The notes below the pieces were generated by a model. The model worked only from the letters and a program-made list of their open reading frames with translations, made no database searches and was not told the origin of the DNA. The position numbers were made by a program, and so were the translations under genes. 9,761 nt of DNA from Nitrospira sp. (GTDB lineage Bacteria > Nitrospirota > Nitrospiria > Nitrospirales > Nitrospiraceae), in contig JAJFBJ010000117.1 of the NCBI GenBank assembly GCA_020697375.1, forward strand, positions 1 through 9,761. The letters run 5' to 3'. Shown piece by piece: positions 1-8,799 of this stretch. The number at the start of each line of letters is the position of its first letter. The first letter of the stretch is position 1.

Positions 1-576
1 AAGCGCATGGATTACCCGCGATGCGGGAGTCAGATGATGCAAGAGCGTTCTCTCTTACGATGTACCGTCGCGACTCCCCTCAGGTTTTCCGATGGGCGAT
101 GCGTGATGTGCAACACCCGCATGGAGTCGCCGGCTACCCGGCATTAAGCTGTCCTTCCGACACTTCCTTTACATCAGACATACCTCAGCATGAAGGGAGG
201 CCATGCTCGGTCGCCGCTGTCGCACCACGACTTCGAAAGATTTACGACACTGGGCAGCCCCGTCGCAAAACTCCGAGGGGTGGGAAAGCGTGCCCTGTGC
301 CACCGGATGTCTTGTATGATGCGTTCGCCGGGTCAGCCTCATTGAGATCACAGTGCCGGATTCGCTTCATGTCGAGTCGTCGGGACCACCCCTCCCTGCA
401 CTACACACACTGTGCTTAGATGGAACCGCTGATTTGAGATCCACCGCCGTGACATTCGGCATAGGCCATGACGAAGGCTTGATCGACTTGACCGATTTAG
501 AGATGAGACGTTGCTCCGATCGACGAAATGAGCGCAGCACTGCTGCCCAAAGGTGTTGGCAGGGAGGGATGCAACG
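1..576. other. Gene-free leader region upstream of the RND efflux operon
   Basis: I see no supported gene here. Short open frames exist on both strands, but their translations are rich in Arg, Ser, Pro and His, resemble no family I know, and lack convincing ribosome binding sites. A small hairpin (CCCGC 15-19 / GCGGG 23-27) near the left edge has no T-tract after it on either side, so it is not a clear terminator. A TATGAT sequence at 315-320 resembles a -10 box, but no good -35 lies 16-18 bp upstream. The operon promoter is presumably in this stretch, but I cannot place it. No metal-sensor gene or obvious long dyad operator is visible. Confidence 0.5.
566..572 (+). promoter_or_regulatory. 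Candidate ribosome binding site for the CzcC-like gene
   Basis: A purine-rich GGGAGGG sequence lies just before the ATG at 577, at acceptable spacing. It is the best Shine-Dalgarno-like match near the several possible in-frame starts (ATG 553, 577, 586, 679; TTG 637), and it is the reason for choosing 577. The ATG at 679 would fit the signal peptide better but has no visible ribosome binding site. Confidence 0.45.
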
Positions 577-1983
577 ATGATTGATATGAGCCAAGAGCGA
601 CCTGTGCGGGATCACCATCCTCACACGGAGACCCCCTTGAACCAGAGATTCCGGTGGGCCGCCGGTCCTGCCACCACGATGAGACACCTCGAGCTGATAA
701 AACCCCGAGCTCTGCGCGCATTGTTCTGTGCGGCGGCGCTATTGAATCCGACCCTGGTATTGGCCGCCTCGCCTTCACCGCTTGCGCCTTCCGAAGTTCC
801 TGGACCGACATATTCACTTGGTTCCGTGCTGGACCTCGCCTTGACGCACAATCCGGTGGTGGCCAGCGCGGAAGGAACCATCGAGCAGAACCGAGGAAAC
901 GACGTCGCCGCTCATACCTATCTCAATCCCTCGGTCAGCGCCAACACCGGGAGAGGAGTGATGCGAGACCTGGGAGCGTTCGATGCGGCGGTGCGGGAAA
1001 GGGTCACTGAATTCAATCTCTCCATCGGGCAGCCGATTGAATGGCCATCAAAACGCCTCGCCAACCAACGGGCAACAGCAGCAGGCGTCGCCAGCGCCTC
1101 GGCCGGACTCGCGGAAACCCGCCTGAATTTGGTGGCCGATGTCAAGGTCGCGTTCTACGACCTGCTTCTCGCCGAGCGCGCGTTGGCCCTCGCAAGGCAG
1201 AATCTTTCGACCGTTGAGGATGTGGACAAGGCCGTACGGACCAGGGTACGCCTGGGAGAAAGTCCGCAATTCGAAGCGATCCGGTCCGGGGTGGAGGTGC
1301 TCAAGGCTAACCAATCGGTGACCAGAGCCGCCAATCGCGTGCGTGTCAATCGCGTGATGCTGGATACCCTGACGGCAGGCTCGCTCGGTCCTTCTTATGC
1401 CATTGAGGGTCAGCTTCACCGCGCGGGCCCCGGCTTTGGCATCGATATCCTGACTGAGCGCGCGACCACTCAGCATCCCACTATCCTCCGCTTGACCAAG
1501 TTCATCGAACTGACGACCCACCGCCTCGAGTTCGAACGCCAAGCCCGTGTGCCCAACGTCACGATTGGCGGCCATTATTGGCGGGAAATCGGCCGGGAAG
1601 CGTTTACCGGCGGCGTCTCGTTTCCGACACCGGTGTGGGACAGGCGGCAAGGAGAAATCATGTCGGCCTTCGGCAATAAACGGAAAGGAGAAGCCGAATT
1701 CCTCCGGGCGCGCAATGAATTGATCCGCAGTGTCAGCCAACATTTTCAGGATGCGAAAACCACCGCCGACATGATCGAGGTGTATGAAAAGGGCATGCTC
1801 AAGCAGGCTGAAGAAGCGCTTCGGATCGCAAAGTTCAGTTTCCAACAAGGCGCATCCAGCCTCATCGAAGTACTGGATGCCCAGCGCGTGCAACGCCAAA
1901 TTTTGTTAGACTATGCTCAAGCCCAGTTTGATCTGTCGGTGTCACTCGCGCTCCTGGAACGCGCCGTGGGAGGCGCCATATAA
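577..1983 (+). CDS. CzcC-like outer-membrane efflux channel (TolC family)
   Basis: This is probably the outer-membrane channel of a tripartite metal-efflux pump, moving substrate from the adaptor/pump complex out of the cell. Seen (numbering from 577, 468 aa): a basic then hydrophobic signal-peptide stretch at about residues 36-64 with an Ala-rich cleavage region; two outer-membrane efflux protein repeats, the first from about residue 80 (GSVLDLALTHNP) and the second from about 290 (ERATTQHPTILRL); and a C-terminal segment around 429-440 (LIEVLDAQRV) typical of CzcC-type channels. The start is uncertain: ATG 577 has a good ribosome binding site, whereas ATG 679 gives 434 aa, nearer the usual family length, with the signal peptide at the N-terminus. 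The next gene begins at the stop codon (TAATG), implying one transcript. The family call is firm; the transported metal is not determined. Confidence 0.88.
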   Translation: MIDMSQERPVRDHHPHTETPLNQRFRWAAGPATTMRHLELIKPRALRALFCAAALLNPTLVLAASPSPLAPSEVPGPTYSLGSVLDLALTHNPVVASAEGTIEQNRGNDVAAHTYLNPSVSANTGRGVMRDLGAFDAAVRERVTEFNLSIGQPIEWPSKRLANQRATAAGVASASAGLAETRLNLVADVKVAFYDLLLAERALALARQNLSTVEDVDKAVRTRVRLGESPQFEAIRSGVEVLKANQSVTRAANRVRVNRVMLDTLTAGSLGPSYAIEGQLHRAGPGFGIDILTERATTQHPTILRLTKFIELTTHRLEFERQARVPNVTIGGHYWREIGREAFTGGVSFPTPVWDRRQGEIMSAFGNKRKGEAEFLRARNELIRSVSQHFQDAKTTADMIEVYEKGMLKQAEEALRIAKFSFQQGASSLIEVLDAQRVQRQILLDYAQAQFDLSVSLALLERAVGGAI

Positions 1984-3212
1984 TGCGACGGACCCCATCG
2001 ACCAGCACGCAGTCAGTCTCTTGCCGATTGAAGCCTTCAGCAGCGCCGGCCGCCATGGCCCTGCTGGCGGTCATCGGTCTGGCAACCTCCGGATGCGACG
2101 GACCCCCGCCCAACGCCACAGGAGCCAATCCGCCTCCGGCAATCGCCGACAAGAGCTTGGTCCGTTTGAGCCCCGAGGAGATCAAGACGGCAGGGATCAT
2201 CGTCCAACCGGTTGTCCGAGGAGAATTTCGCACCACCCGTGATTTCCCCGGCACCGTTGAGCCGAATGAACATGCTTTGGCCGAGATCACCACGCTGGTC
2301 CGAGGTCGAGTGATCGATGTGTATGCCGACCTCGGCAGAGAGGTGAAATCGGGCGCCCTCCTGGCGCTTCTCTACAGCAGCGAACTGGGCATGGCCCAAT
2401 CGGCCTATCTGAAGGCGACGGCGAAGCTGAATGTCGCCGACCGGGCCTTTCAGCGAGCACGATTACTCCTGCAAGAAAAGGTCATCGGGCTGGCTGAATC
2501 CCAACGGCGGGAAGGGGAAATGCTCAGCCTCCGTGCCGAAAGACAAGAAGCGCGGGATCGCCTGCTCCTTCTGGGACTGACGGATGAAGATCTCCGTAAC
2601 CTGGATCGTAATCACACCATCCGTTCTCACGTCCCGGTGCTGGCGCCCTTCGATGGACGAGTGATCGCTCGTAACCTGACCAAGGGTGAGGTCGTGGAAA
2701 CCACCGAAAAACTCTTCGTGGTCGCGGACCTCTCGGACGTCTGGGTGACGGCGGTCATTCCCGAGAAAGATATTCCTTACATTCGCTCCGACTTGACGGG
2801 CCCAGGCCAGTCGGTAGAGGTGCATGTGGCCGCCTATCCCGGACAGGTGTTTCAAGGGCGCATCACCTACGTCGGCGACGTGCTGGATCCCGCCACTCGC
2901 ACCATGCGCCTGCGCCTGGAACTCCCCAACCCGGAGCGGAAGCTTAAACCATCGATGTACGCATCGGTCCGCGTCTATTCTGAACCGGAGCCTAACGTGC
3001 TTCTCATTCCCCAAGCCGCCGTTCAACGCGACCGCGATCGACAGTTTGTCTTTGTCCAGCGCGAGCCCGCCGTGTTTGAAGCGCGCGATGTCAAACTGGG
3101 CCACTCGAACGGCCAGGACATCAAGGTGCAAGATGGACTGTTGGAAGGAGAATCGATTGTGACGAACGGAGCCTTCGTGCTGAAGTCCGAGCTCCTCGGG
3201 GAACAGATCTAG
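1983..3212 (+). CDS. CzcB-like periplasmic adaptor (RND membrane fusion protein)
   Basis: This 409-aa protein would bridge the RND pump and the outer-membrane channel in the periplasm. Its ATG overlaps the previous stop (TAATG) and is preceded by GGGAGG at 1968-1973, so translation is probably coupled. Seen: a hydrophobic N-terminal segment ending in ATSGC with Cys38, a plausible though imperfect lipobox (Thr instead of Leu at -3), so it may be a lipoprotein. The first half of the barrel-sandwich (lipoyl-like) domain is at about 100-138 (RGRVIDVYADLG). A helical hairpin rich in Ala, Arg, Glu and Leu lies at about 140-205. The second lipoyl half is at about 219-245 (VLAPFDGRVIA), a beta-barrel at about 250-325 (LSDVWVTAVIPE, YVGDVLDPATRTMRLR), and the membrane-proximal domain at about 333-409. 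No extra N-terminal metal-binding His cluster like that of some CzcB proteins is visible. The domain order matches the HlyD/CzcB family well. Confidence 0.9.
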   Translation: MRRTPSTSTQSVSCRLKPSAAPAAMALLAVIGLATSGCDGPPPNATGANPPPAIADKSLVRLSPEEIKTAGIIVQPVVRGEFRTTRDFPGTVEPNEHALAEITTLVRGRVIDVYADLGREVKSGALLALLYSSELGMAQSAYLKATAKLNVADRAFQRARLLLQEKVIGLAESQRREGEMLSLRAERQEARDRLLLLGLTDEDLRNLDRNHTIRSHVPVLAPFDGRVIARNLTKGEVVETTEKLFVVADLSDVWVTAVIPEKDIPYIRSDLTGPGQSVEVHVAAYPGQVFQGRITYVGDVLDPATRTMRLRLELPNPERKLKPSMYASVRVYSEPEPNVLLIPQAAVQRDRDRQFVFVQREPAVFEARDVKLGHSNGQDIKVQDGLLEGESIVTNGAFVLKSELLGEQI

Positions 3213-3216
3213 CCTG

Positions 3217-6200
3217 ATGTTATCTTTTCTGGCCTTCGTTCTCCGTCAGCGGATCTTAGTCGCTGTGATGGCATGCATCCTCGCCGCCGGAGGAATCTAT
3301 GCCTTCCGCACCATTGCCATCGACGCCTTCCCGGATGTCACCACAGTCCTGGTCCAAGTCGTCACGAAGGTTCCCGGGCTTTCGCCGGCGGAAGTCGAAC
3401 GTTTCGTCACGTTCCCCATGGAACTGCAATTGATGGGTGCGCCGGGACTGACGGATATCCGCTCATTCTCAAAAGTCGGTCTGTCGATGATTACCGTGGT
3501 CTTTAGGGATGATATCGATATCTATTTGGCCCGGCAGGTCGTGCTCGAACGAGTGCTTGAAGTCCAAGAACTCTTGCCACCGGGATCCACCTCGCAATTG
3601 GTGCCCAACACGACCGGACTCGGAGAGGTCTACCAATTCTACCTGGAGGGTCCGCACGACAACGACAAAGATTTTGTCATGACCGACAAGGACCTGATGG
3701 ATCGGCGAACGCTGGAGGACTGGGTGATCCGGCCGTTGCTCAAGGGTCTACCCGACGTGGTCGACGTCAATTCCCTGGGCGGGTTTGTCAAGCAGTATCA
3801 GGTGCTGGTCGAGCCCGGGTTGCTGCGAAAGTATGGCCTCGCCCTTCACGACGTCTTCGATGCCGTCGCCAAGAACAATGCCAATGCCGGCGGAAATATT
3901 CTGGAGAAGGATGACGAAAAATATGTGATCCGCGGCGTAGGGTTGATCAAAACGCTGGAGGATATCGAACACATCGTCGTCAAGGAGGTGGGTGGTACGC
4001 CGGTGTACGTGCGGGACGTGGCGGAAGTCAGGATCGGACATGCCGTCCGGCATGGAGCCGCCGTGGCCAACGGCAAACACGAAGTGGTCACCGGCATCGT
4101 CCTGATGTTGCGTGGCGGCAATGCCCGTGAGGTCGTGCAGGCTATTAAAGACAAAGTAGACGATATCCATGAGAAACGCCTTCTACCTGACGGACTACGT
4201 ATCGTTCCCTTCTACGACCGGATCGAGCTGATTACTGCAGCACTTGACACCGTCTATAAAGCCCTGCTCGAAGGCATTGTTCTGGTGGTCGTGATCCTCT
4301 TTTTATTCCTCGGCAACGTGCGCAGCGCCCTCATTGTGATCGCCACCTTGGTCGTGACGCCGTTGGTCACCTTCATCATTATGGATCAAGTCGGGATGAC
4401 GGCGAATCTCATGTCGCTGGGCGGGTTGGTGATCGCCATCGGCATGATGGTCGACGGCTCGGTCGTCGTGGTGGAGAATGTCTATCGGCACTTGGCAGAA
4501 CAAAAAGACGATCGTTTCAATAAGACTCAGGTCATCCTGCACGCCGTCACCGAGGTCGGGCAGCCGGTGATTTTCGGCATCCTGATCATCATCCTCGTGT
4601 TCCTTCCGATTCTAACGCTGCAGGGCATGGAAGGAAAAATGTTTCAGCCCCTGGCGAATACAATCATCATCGCACTCGTGGTGTCCCTGGTCTTGTCGCT
4701 CACCTTGTCCCCTGTCCTGTGCGCGCTGGCGCTGAAGCGCGGAAGCGAAGAAGACACGTTCCTGCTCCGCTGGGCCAAGCGGGCTTACCTCCCGACCTTG
4801 CGATGGGCGATGGGGCATCGCGTGGGGGTGATGGCGATCGCGCTGGGACTACTGGGAGCCAGCCTGGCTCTGTTTCCATTTCTCGGAGGGGAATTTATTC
4901 CCATCCTCAATGAAGCGGCGATCTCGCCCCAGACCATTCGGTATCCCAGCATTGCGCTGGAGAAATCGATCGAGATTGAAAAGGAAATGCAGCGCGCGGT
5001 GATGGAGTTTCCCGAAGTGCGAATGGTCGTGTCGAAGATCGGCCGATCGGAGATGGGAAATGACCCCCAGGAGCCGAACGCCAGCGATCCGGTGGTGACT
5101 CTCCATCCAATGGACCAATGGACCACTGCTCACACCAAACCGGCACTCGACGATGCCGTTCGCAAGCGCATCGAAAAGGTGCCGGGCGCCAACTTTCTTC
5201 TGAGCCAGCCCATCCAACAACGCGTGGATGAACTATTGTCCGGCGTCCGATCGGAAGCCACCGTAAAAATCCTGGGTGACGATTTGGCGATATTGAGAAC
5301 GACGGCGGAAAAAGTTCAGGCCATCATGGCCTCGACCAAGGGCGTGGGAGACGTGCGGGTCGAGCAGCTTTTTGGACAGACCTATCTGACGATCGACATC
5401 GATCGCGGCAAGATCTCTCGGTACGGCATCAACGTCGCCCATATCCAGGAAATCATTACGACGGCAATCGGCCAGGAGGCGGCCACACGCGTCTACGAAG
5501 GAAACAAACGATTCGATTTGACGTTCCGGTATCCGGAACAATATAGAAACAGCGTCGAAACGATCAAAAACATCCTGCTGACGACGCCGACCGGCGCCCT
5601 CATTCCGCTCGGCGACCTCGCCACGGTCGAACTACGCGAAGGACCCGCATTGATCAGTCGTGAAGGCCTGCAACGCCGGATTTATGTCGGTTTCAACACC
5701 CTCGGCCGAGACATCGAAAGCGTCGTCGCAGAAGCCCAGGCGAAAATTGCGAAGCAGGTCAAACTTCCACCGGGCTATCACTTTGTGTGGGGTGGGTCTT
5801 TTGAGAATATGCAGCGCGCGATGGCACGCCTGAAAATCATCCTGCCGATTACGATCGGCTTGATCTTCCTGCTGTTGTTCGCCTCATTCAATTCGGTACG
5901 CCATGCGGCGCTGATCATTATGAACCTGCCGTTCGCGATGATCGGCGGCATCGTCGCCCTCTGGCTGACGGGTGAATATCTGAGTGTGCCGGCATCGGTG
6001 GGGTTCATCAATCTGTTCGGGGTGGCGGTCCTCAACGGCATCGTGCTGGTGTCCTATTTCAACAAATTGCGCGAAGACGGCCTACCGGCTGACGAGGCGG
6101 TGATCAAAGGCTGCACGCTTCGCCTCCGACCGGTCCTCATGACAGCCTTGGTCGCACTCCTCGGGTTAATGCCGCTGGCCTTCGCCCATGGAATCGGTTC

Positions 6201-6345
6201 GGAAGTGCAGCGCCCGCTCGCCGTCGTCGTCATCGGCGGGCTCGTCAGTTCGACATTTCTCACATTGATCGTCCTGCCGGTACTATATCGATGGCTCGAT
6301 CGACCCGCTAAACCGGACGCGCTCCAGAATCAACCCGCGCACTGA
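3217..6345 (+). CDS. Heavy-metal efflux RND pump (CzcA/CusA family)
   Basis: This 1042-aa inner-membrane proton/metal antiporter powers the tripartite pump. It has the full family length and two-fold layout: TM1 at about 12-31; a first periplasmic domain with AFPDVTTVLVQVVTK, PGLSPAEVERFVTFP and TTGLGEVYQFYLEG; TM2-6 from about 350; TM7 at about 534-554; a second periplasmic domain at about 560-870; and TM8-12 from about 873 (GVAVLNGIVLVSY, EVQRPLAVVVIGGLVSS). The TM4 signature is AIGMMVDGSVVVVEN (407-421), with Asp413 and Glu420 aligned by me to CzcA Asp408 and Glu415. The first Asp of the CzcA signature (DFG) is Ala407 here, as in CusA-type pumps. The segment around the CusA Met-triad position I could align (QTIRYPSIALEKS) has no Met, so Cu/Ag specificity is not supported. 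The gene starts 4 nt after the adaptor stop without a strong ribosome binding site, suggesting translational coupling. Substrate is unresolved. Confidence 0.93.
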   Translation: MLSFLAFVLRQRILVAVMACILAAGGIYAFRTIAIDAFPDVTTVLVQVVTKVPGLSPAEVERFVTFPMELQLMGAPGLTDIRSFSKVGLSMITVVFRDDIDIYLARQVVLERVLEVQELLPPGSTSQLVPNTTGLGEVYQFYLEGPHDNDKDFVMTDKDLMDRRTLEDWVIRPLLKGLPDVVDVNSLGGFVKQYQVLVEPGLLRKYGLALHDVFDAVAKNNANAGGNILEKDDEKYVIRGVGLIKTLEDIEHIVVKEVGGTPVYVRDVAEVRIGHAVRHGAAVANGKHEVVTGIVLMLRGGNAREVVQAIKDKVDDIHEKRLLPDGLRIVPFYDRIELITAALDTVYKALLEGIVLVVVILFLFLGNVRSALIVIATLVVTPLVTFIIMDQVGMTANLMSLGGLVIAIGMMVDGSVVVVENVYRHLAEQKDDRFNKTQVILHAVTEVGQPVIFGILIIILVFLPILTLQGMEGKMFQPLANTIIIALVVSLVLSLTLSPVLCALALKRGSEEDTFLLRWAKRAYLPTLRWAMGHRVGVMAIALGLLGASLALFPFLGGEFIPILNEAAISPQTIRYPSIALEKSIEIEKEMQRAVMEFPEVRMVVSKIGRSEMGNDPQEPNASDPVVTLHPMDQWTTAHTKPALDDAVRKRIEKVPGANFLLSQPIQQRVDELLSGVRSEATVKILGDDLAILRTTAEKVQAIMASTKGVGDVRVEQLFGQTYLTIDIDRGKISRYGINVAHIQEIITTAIGQEAATRVYEGNKRFDLTFRYPEQYRNSVETIKNILLTTPTGALIPLGDLATVELREGPALISREGLQRRIYVGFNTLGRDIESVVAEAQAKIAKQVKLPPGYHFVWGGSFENMQRAMARLKIILPITIGLIFLLLFASFNSVRHAALIIMNLPFAMIGGIVALWLTGEYLSVPASVGFINLFGVAVLNGIVLVSYFNKLREDGLPADEAVIKGCTLRLRPVLMTALVALLGLMPLAFAHGIGSEVQRPLAVVVIGGLVSSTFLTLIVLPVLYRWLDRPAKPDALQNQPAH

Positions 6346-7209
6346 CCAGCTTGTCTTGGCCTGTCGGTGCCCGCGCGGCCTGCTGACTCCTGCCTGCCGC
6401 CTCCTCGTTGCCATGTATCAGCCAAAGAAGACAATTGGGGTGGATATACCGGCTGGTGGCAAGACTCCTCGTTATCCGGCGTACGATCGGACAGCTTGGT
6501 CATCAAAGTCATTTCCCTCTATCTATCCAGCCGTGCCGGCTATCGGATTTACTGAACACGATCATTCGAAGCCTGGACACGGTCGATACCATCCTCCTGG
6601 GTCCTGACGGTCCTGATCAGCCTGTTGACCTTTGCCGTCGGACGACTGATGTGCTCATGAGTGCCGTCCATTTGCTCTTATTTATGGGCTCCCCCCATGT
6701 TGATTCTTGAAAGTGAGTGCGCGCCGCCCGCCGAGTTTCCACATTAGGATCGGCTCGGCCGGGACGCCGTCTTTGCCATAGTCCTCAAGACCCTGCATCC
6801 TCGCCAACACACCTGCCGCCGCTCAGTCACGGAGTTGATTTACATGGAATCTCCCTCCTAGAATGTGATGCTTTTTGCATGGTGGACGAGCCAGTGAAGA
6901 ACTCGCATGCACCGGCGCACCACATGCATCAGCCTACTGGTGGCATCCGTCGGGAAGAACGCGATGGGAATACGGCGGAGCGCCGCTATAAAGAGGACGA
7001 GAGCGCATCCCGTACATCCATGTGAGAACTGTTCGGCCAGTCACAATCACCGCGCCCTGCCTAGTCATGTGCCGCGCACCTGGCTTAGACCAGAACGCTG
7101 CACAAATCCGGCATCCGATCGATAAGGCGGCCACCCCTCGTCGCCTCGCGAACCCGGACGAGCGCGGCCGCATTCATAGAGAAACCAGCCATTGTCGCAA
7201 GACATAACG
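6346..7209. other. Long spacer without a supported gene, possible decayed gene
   Basis: About 860 bp separate the efflux operon from the regulator gene. Open frames of 60-100 codons exist, but they overlap in different frames, lack good ribosome binding sites, and their translations match nothing I recognise. One stretch (about 6592-6657) reads as a hydrophobic, membrane-like segment (WVLTVLISLLTFAVGRLM) bounded by stops, and the adjacent frame upstream reads LLNTIIRSLDTVDT. A single frameshift would join them, hinting at a degraded small membrane-protein gene. I found no stem-loop plus T-tract terminator after the pump gene, no tRNA, and no convincing -24/-12 or -35/-10 promoter for the regulator. 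Confidence 0.45.
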
Positions 7210-8634
7210 ATGTCGGGAAGCCACTCAAAAACCTTTACCCTTCTGCTTGTCGAGGACGATGCCGGCGACGTGGATATGTTCTTGCGGACGGCCGAGCACG
7301 AACTGCCTCGCCACGAGGATGAACAGGTCAACGTCGTTATTAATGCGACGGCCGAGGGGGCCCTCGAACGTCTGCAACAGCAGCCGGTTGATTTGATCAT
7401 TGCCGATGTTCGCCTGCCGGGGATGAGCGGAATTGAGCTGCTGAGAAGGGTGCAGGACATCAACCGACGCATCCCCGTCATCATTGTCAGCTGGGTCAGT
7501 GCGACTGATACCGTGATTGATGCGATGCGTCACGGCGCATTTGACTATATCGTCAAGCCCTATGACACCATGGATCTGGCGGCGCGTATCCATCGAGCCA
7601 TGCGGATGTCCGAAATCCTCGCGCAGGCTTCTCCCGATGAAACTGCCGGCCATCGCATCCCCTTCAAGAATTTGGTGGGCGTGAGTTCCCCCATCCGAAA
7701 CGTCATGGCTATGATCGAGGCCGTCGCCCGGGTGCCATCGACGACATTGATTATCGGCGAAACGGGTACCGGCAAGGAATTAATTGCCAAGGCAATCCAT
7801 GAACGGAGCCTCGATTGCGAAGGACCGTTTCAAGTTGTCGACTGCACCACCTTTTCGGAAGGCACCGTGGAGAGCGAACTATTCGGCCACGTCAGAGGTG
7901 CATTCACCGGCGCGGTGGCCGACAAGACCGGGTTGATCGAATCCGGAAGCCACGGCACCGTCTTCCTCGATGAAATCGGTGATCTCCCAGCCGGCCTTCA
8001 GGCCAAACTATTGCGCGTCCTTGAAGCCGGCGAGGTCCGTGCCGTGGGGAGTACACAACAACGGAAAGTTAATGTGCGCTTCATCGCAGCCACGAATCAG
8101 GATTTGGCGGAAAAGGTCAAGCGGAATGAATTTCGAAAAGACCTCTTCTTCCGGCTCAATGTTATGGTGATTCGGGTGCCGCCCCTCCGTGAGCGAACGG
8201 AAGATATTCCCGTGCTTGCGCGTCACTTTATGGCGCGTTACGCCAAGGAATTTACCAAGCGCGTGGAGGACCTCCATCCGTCGGCAGTCACCGAGCTGGT
8301 CGCCTACCCCTGGCCTGGAAATGTCCGAGAACTGCGCAACGTGATGGAACGGGCGGTCATGCTGGCTAAAGGTGATCGCATCGGCATCGCCGACGTGGCC
8401 GGCCTACTGGCGGTACCCGACGAACGACCGAGAACTATTGCTGATGAAGACTATCTTCACCTTCCCTATGCCAAGGCGAAAGAGCAGGTTCTGGAAGCCT
8501 TCAACCGACGATACATTTCAACGAAATTGAATATTCATCAAGGCAATGTGACCCATGCCGCGCAAGATGCCGGACTTCCGCGGTCGTACTTTCATGAGAT
8601 CATGCGGCGATATACCAAGGAAGAGAAATCATAG
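7210..8634 (+). CDS. NtrC-type sigma-54-dependent response regulator
   Basis: This 474-aa transcriptional activator should be phosphorylated by a sensor kinase (none in the window) and then use ATP to open sigma-54 RNA polymerase promoters. Seen: an N-terminal receiver with acidic residues Asp16/Asp17, phospho-acceptor Asp66 (IIADVRLPG), Ser94 at the usual Thr/Ser position and Lys116 (VKP). The AAA+ domain has Walker A GETGTGKE (183-190), GAFTGA (230-235, the sigma-54 contact loop), Walker B VFLDE (251-255), a sensor I segment ending ATN (294-296), candidate arginine-finger residues Arg309 and Arg315, and sensor II PWPGNVREL (367-375). A C-terminal Fis-type helix-turn-helix follows (GNVTHAAQDAGLPRSYF). 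All key motifs are intact. I chose ATG 7210; an in-frame TTG at 7192 would add six residues, and neither has a strong ribosome binding site. It lies directly upstream of nxrA in the same orientation, so nxrA is the obvious candidate target, by inference. Confidence 0.93.
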   Translation: MSGSHSKTFTLLLVEDDAGDVDMFLRTAEHELPRHEDEQVNVVINATAEGALERLQQQPVDLIIADVRLPGMSGIELLRRVQDINRRIPVIIVSWVSATDTVIDAMRHGAFDYIVKPYDTMDLAARIHRAMRMSEILAQASPDETAGHRIPFKNLVGVSSPIRNVMAMIEAVARVPSTTLIIGETGTGKELIAKAIHERSLDCEGPFQVVDCTTFSEGTVESELFGHVRGAFTGAVADKTGLIESGSHGTVFLDEIGDLPAGLQAKLLRVLEAGEVRAVGSTQQRKVNVRFIAATNQDLAEKVKRNEFRKDLFFRLNVMVIRVPPLRERTEDIPVLARHFMARYAKEFTKRVEDLHPSAVTELVAYPWPGNVRELRNVMERAVMLAKGDRIGIADVAGLLAVPDERPRTIADEDYLHLPYAKAKEQVLEAFNRRYISTKLNIHQGNVTHAAQDAGLPRSYFHEIMRRYTKEEKS

Positions 8635-8783
8635 TGTCAGTAAATCAGGACACTTGCGCCTCTAAACTGGTCTTAAGTGATTGATTTATTTTTATTTTTC
8701 AATACTTCCAATGGGCGTCTTCATTTACGGACACAACTTAGCTTTTATATATCAAATAGTTAAGGTTACGCCCTTCATTCATT

Positions 8784-8799
8784 GTCAGTAGTTGCTGAC
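8784..8799. promoter_or_regulatory. Inverted repeat, possible activator binding site
   Basis: GTCAG (8784-8788) and CTGAC (8795-8799) form a perfect 5-bp dyad with a 6-nt centre. The sequence TGTCAGTA beginning at 8783 also occurs at 8635-8642, right after the regulator stop codon. The dyad lies about 140 bp upstream of the candidate sigma-54 promoter, within the usual range for upstream activator sites of NtrC-type regulators. The arms are short and could be chance. Confidence 0.25.

Noticed and set aside
21..419. 132-codon open frame near the left edge
   Set aside because: There is no convincing ribosome binding site, the composition is biased to Arg, Ser and Pro, no family is recognisable, and it conflicts with other equally weak frames.
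551..573. TGGCAGG...TGC resembling a sigma-54 promoter before the efflux operon
   Set aside because: The GG to GC spacing is one base too long and the element coincides with the ribosome binding site of the first gene, so it is likely chance.
1048..1899. 283-codon open frame on the minus strand
   Set aside because: It is antisense to the CzcC-like gene, whose two channel repeats are clear; long antisense frames are common in GC-rich genes.
2463..3131. 222-codon open frame on the minus strand
   Set aside because: It is a shadow of the adaptor gene, whose domain order is complete on the + strand.
4246..4265. TTGACA followed by TATAAA-like bases inside the pump gene
   Set aside because: The boxes are too close together for a sigma-70 promoter and lie in conserved coding sequence.
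6717..7025. 102-codon open frame before the regulator
   Set aside because: The C-terminal part looks somewhat protein-like (charged, RREERDGNTAERRYKEDES), but the N-terminal half does not, there is no ribosome binding site, and I know no matching family.
8634..8700. Possible terminator after the regulator
   Set aside because: The T-rich tract is present, but the only stems (GTGTC/GACAC, CACTT/AAGTG) are 5 bp with loops of 10 nt or more.
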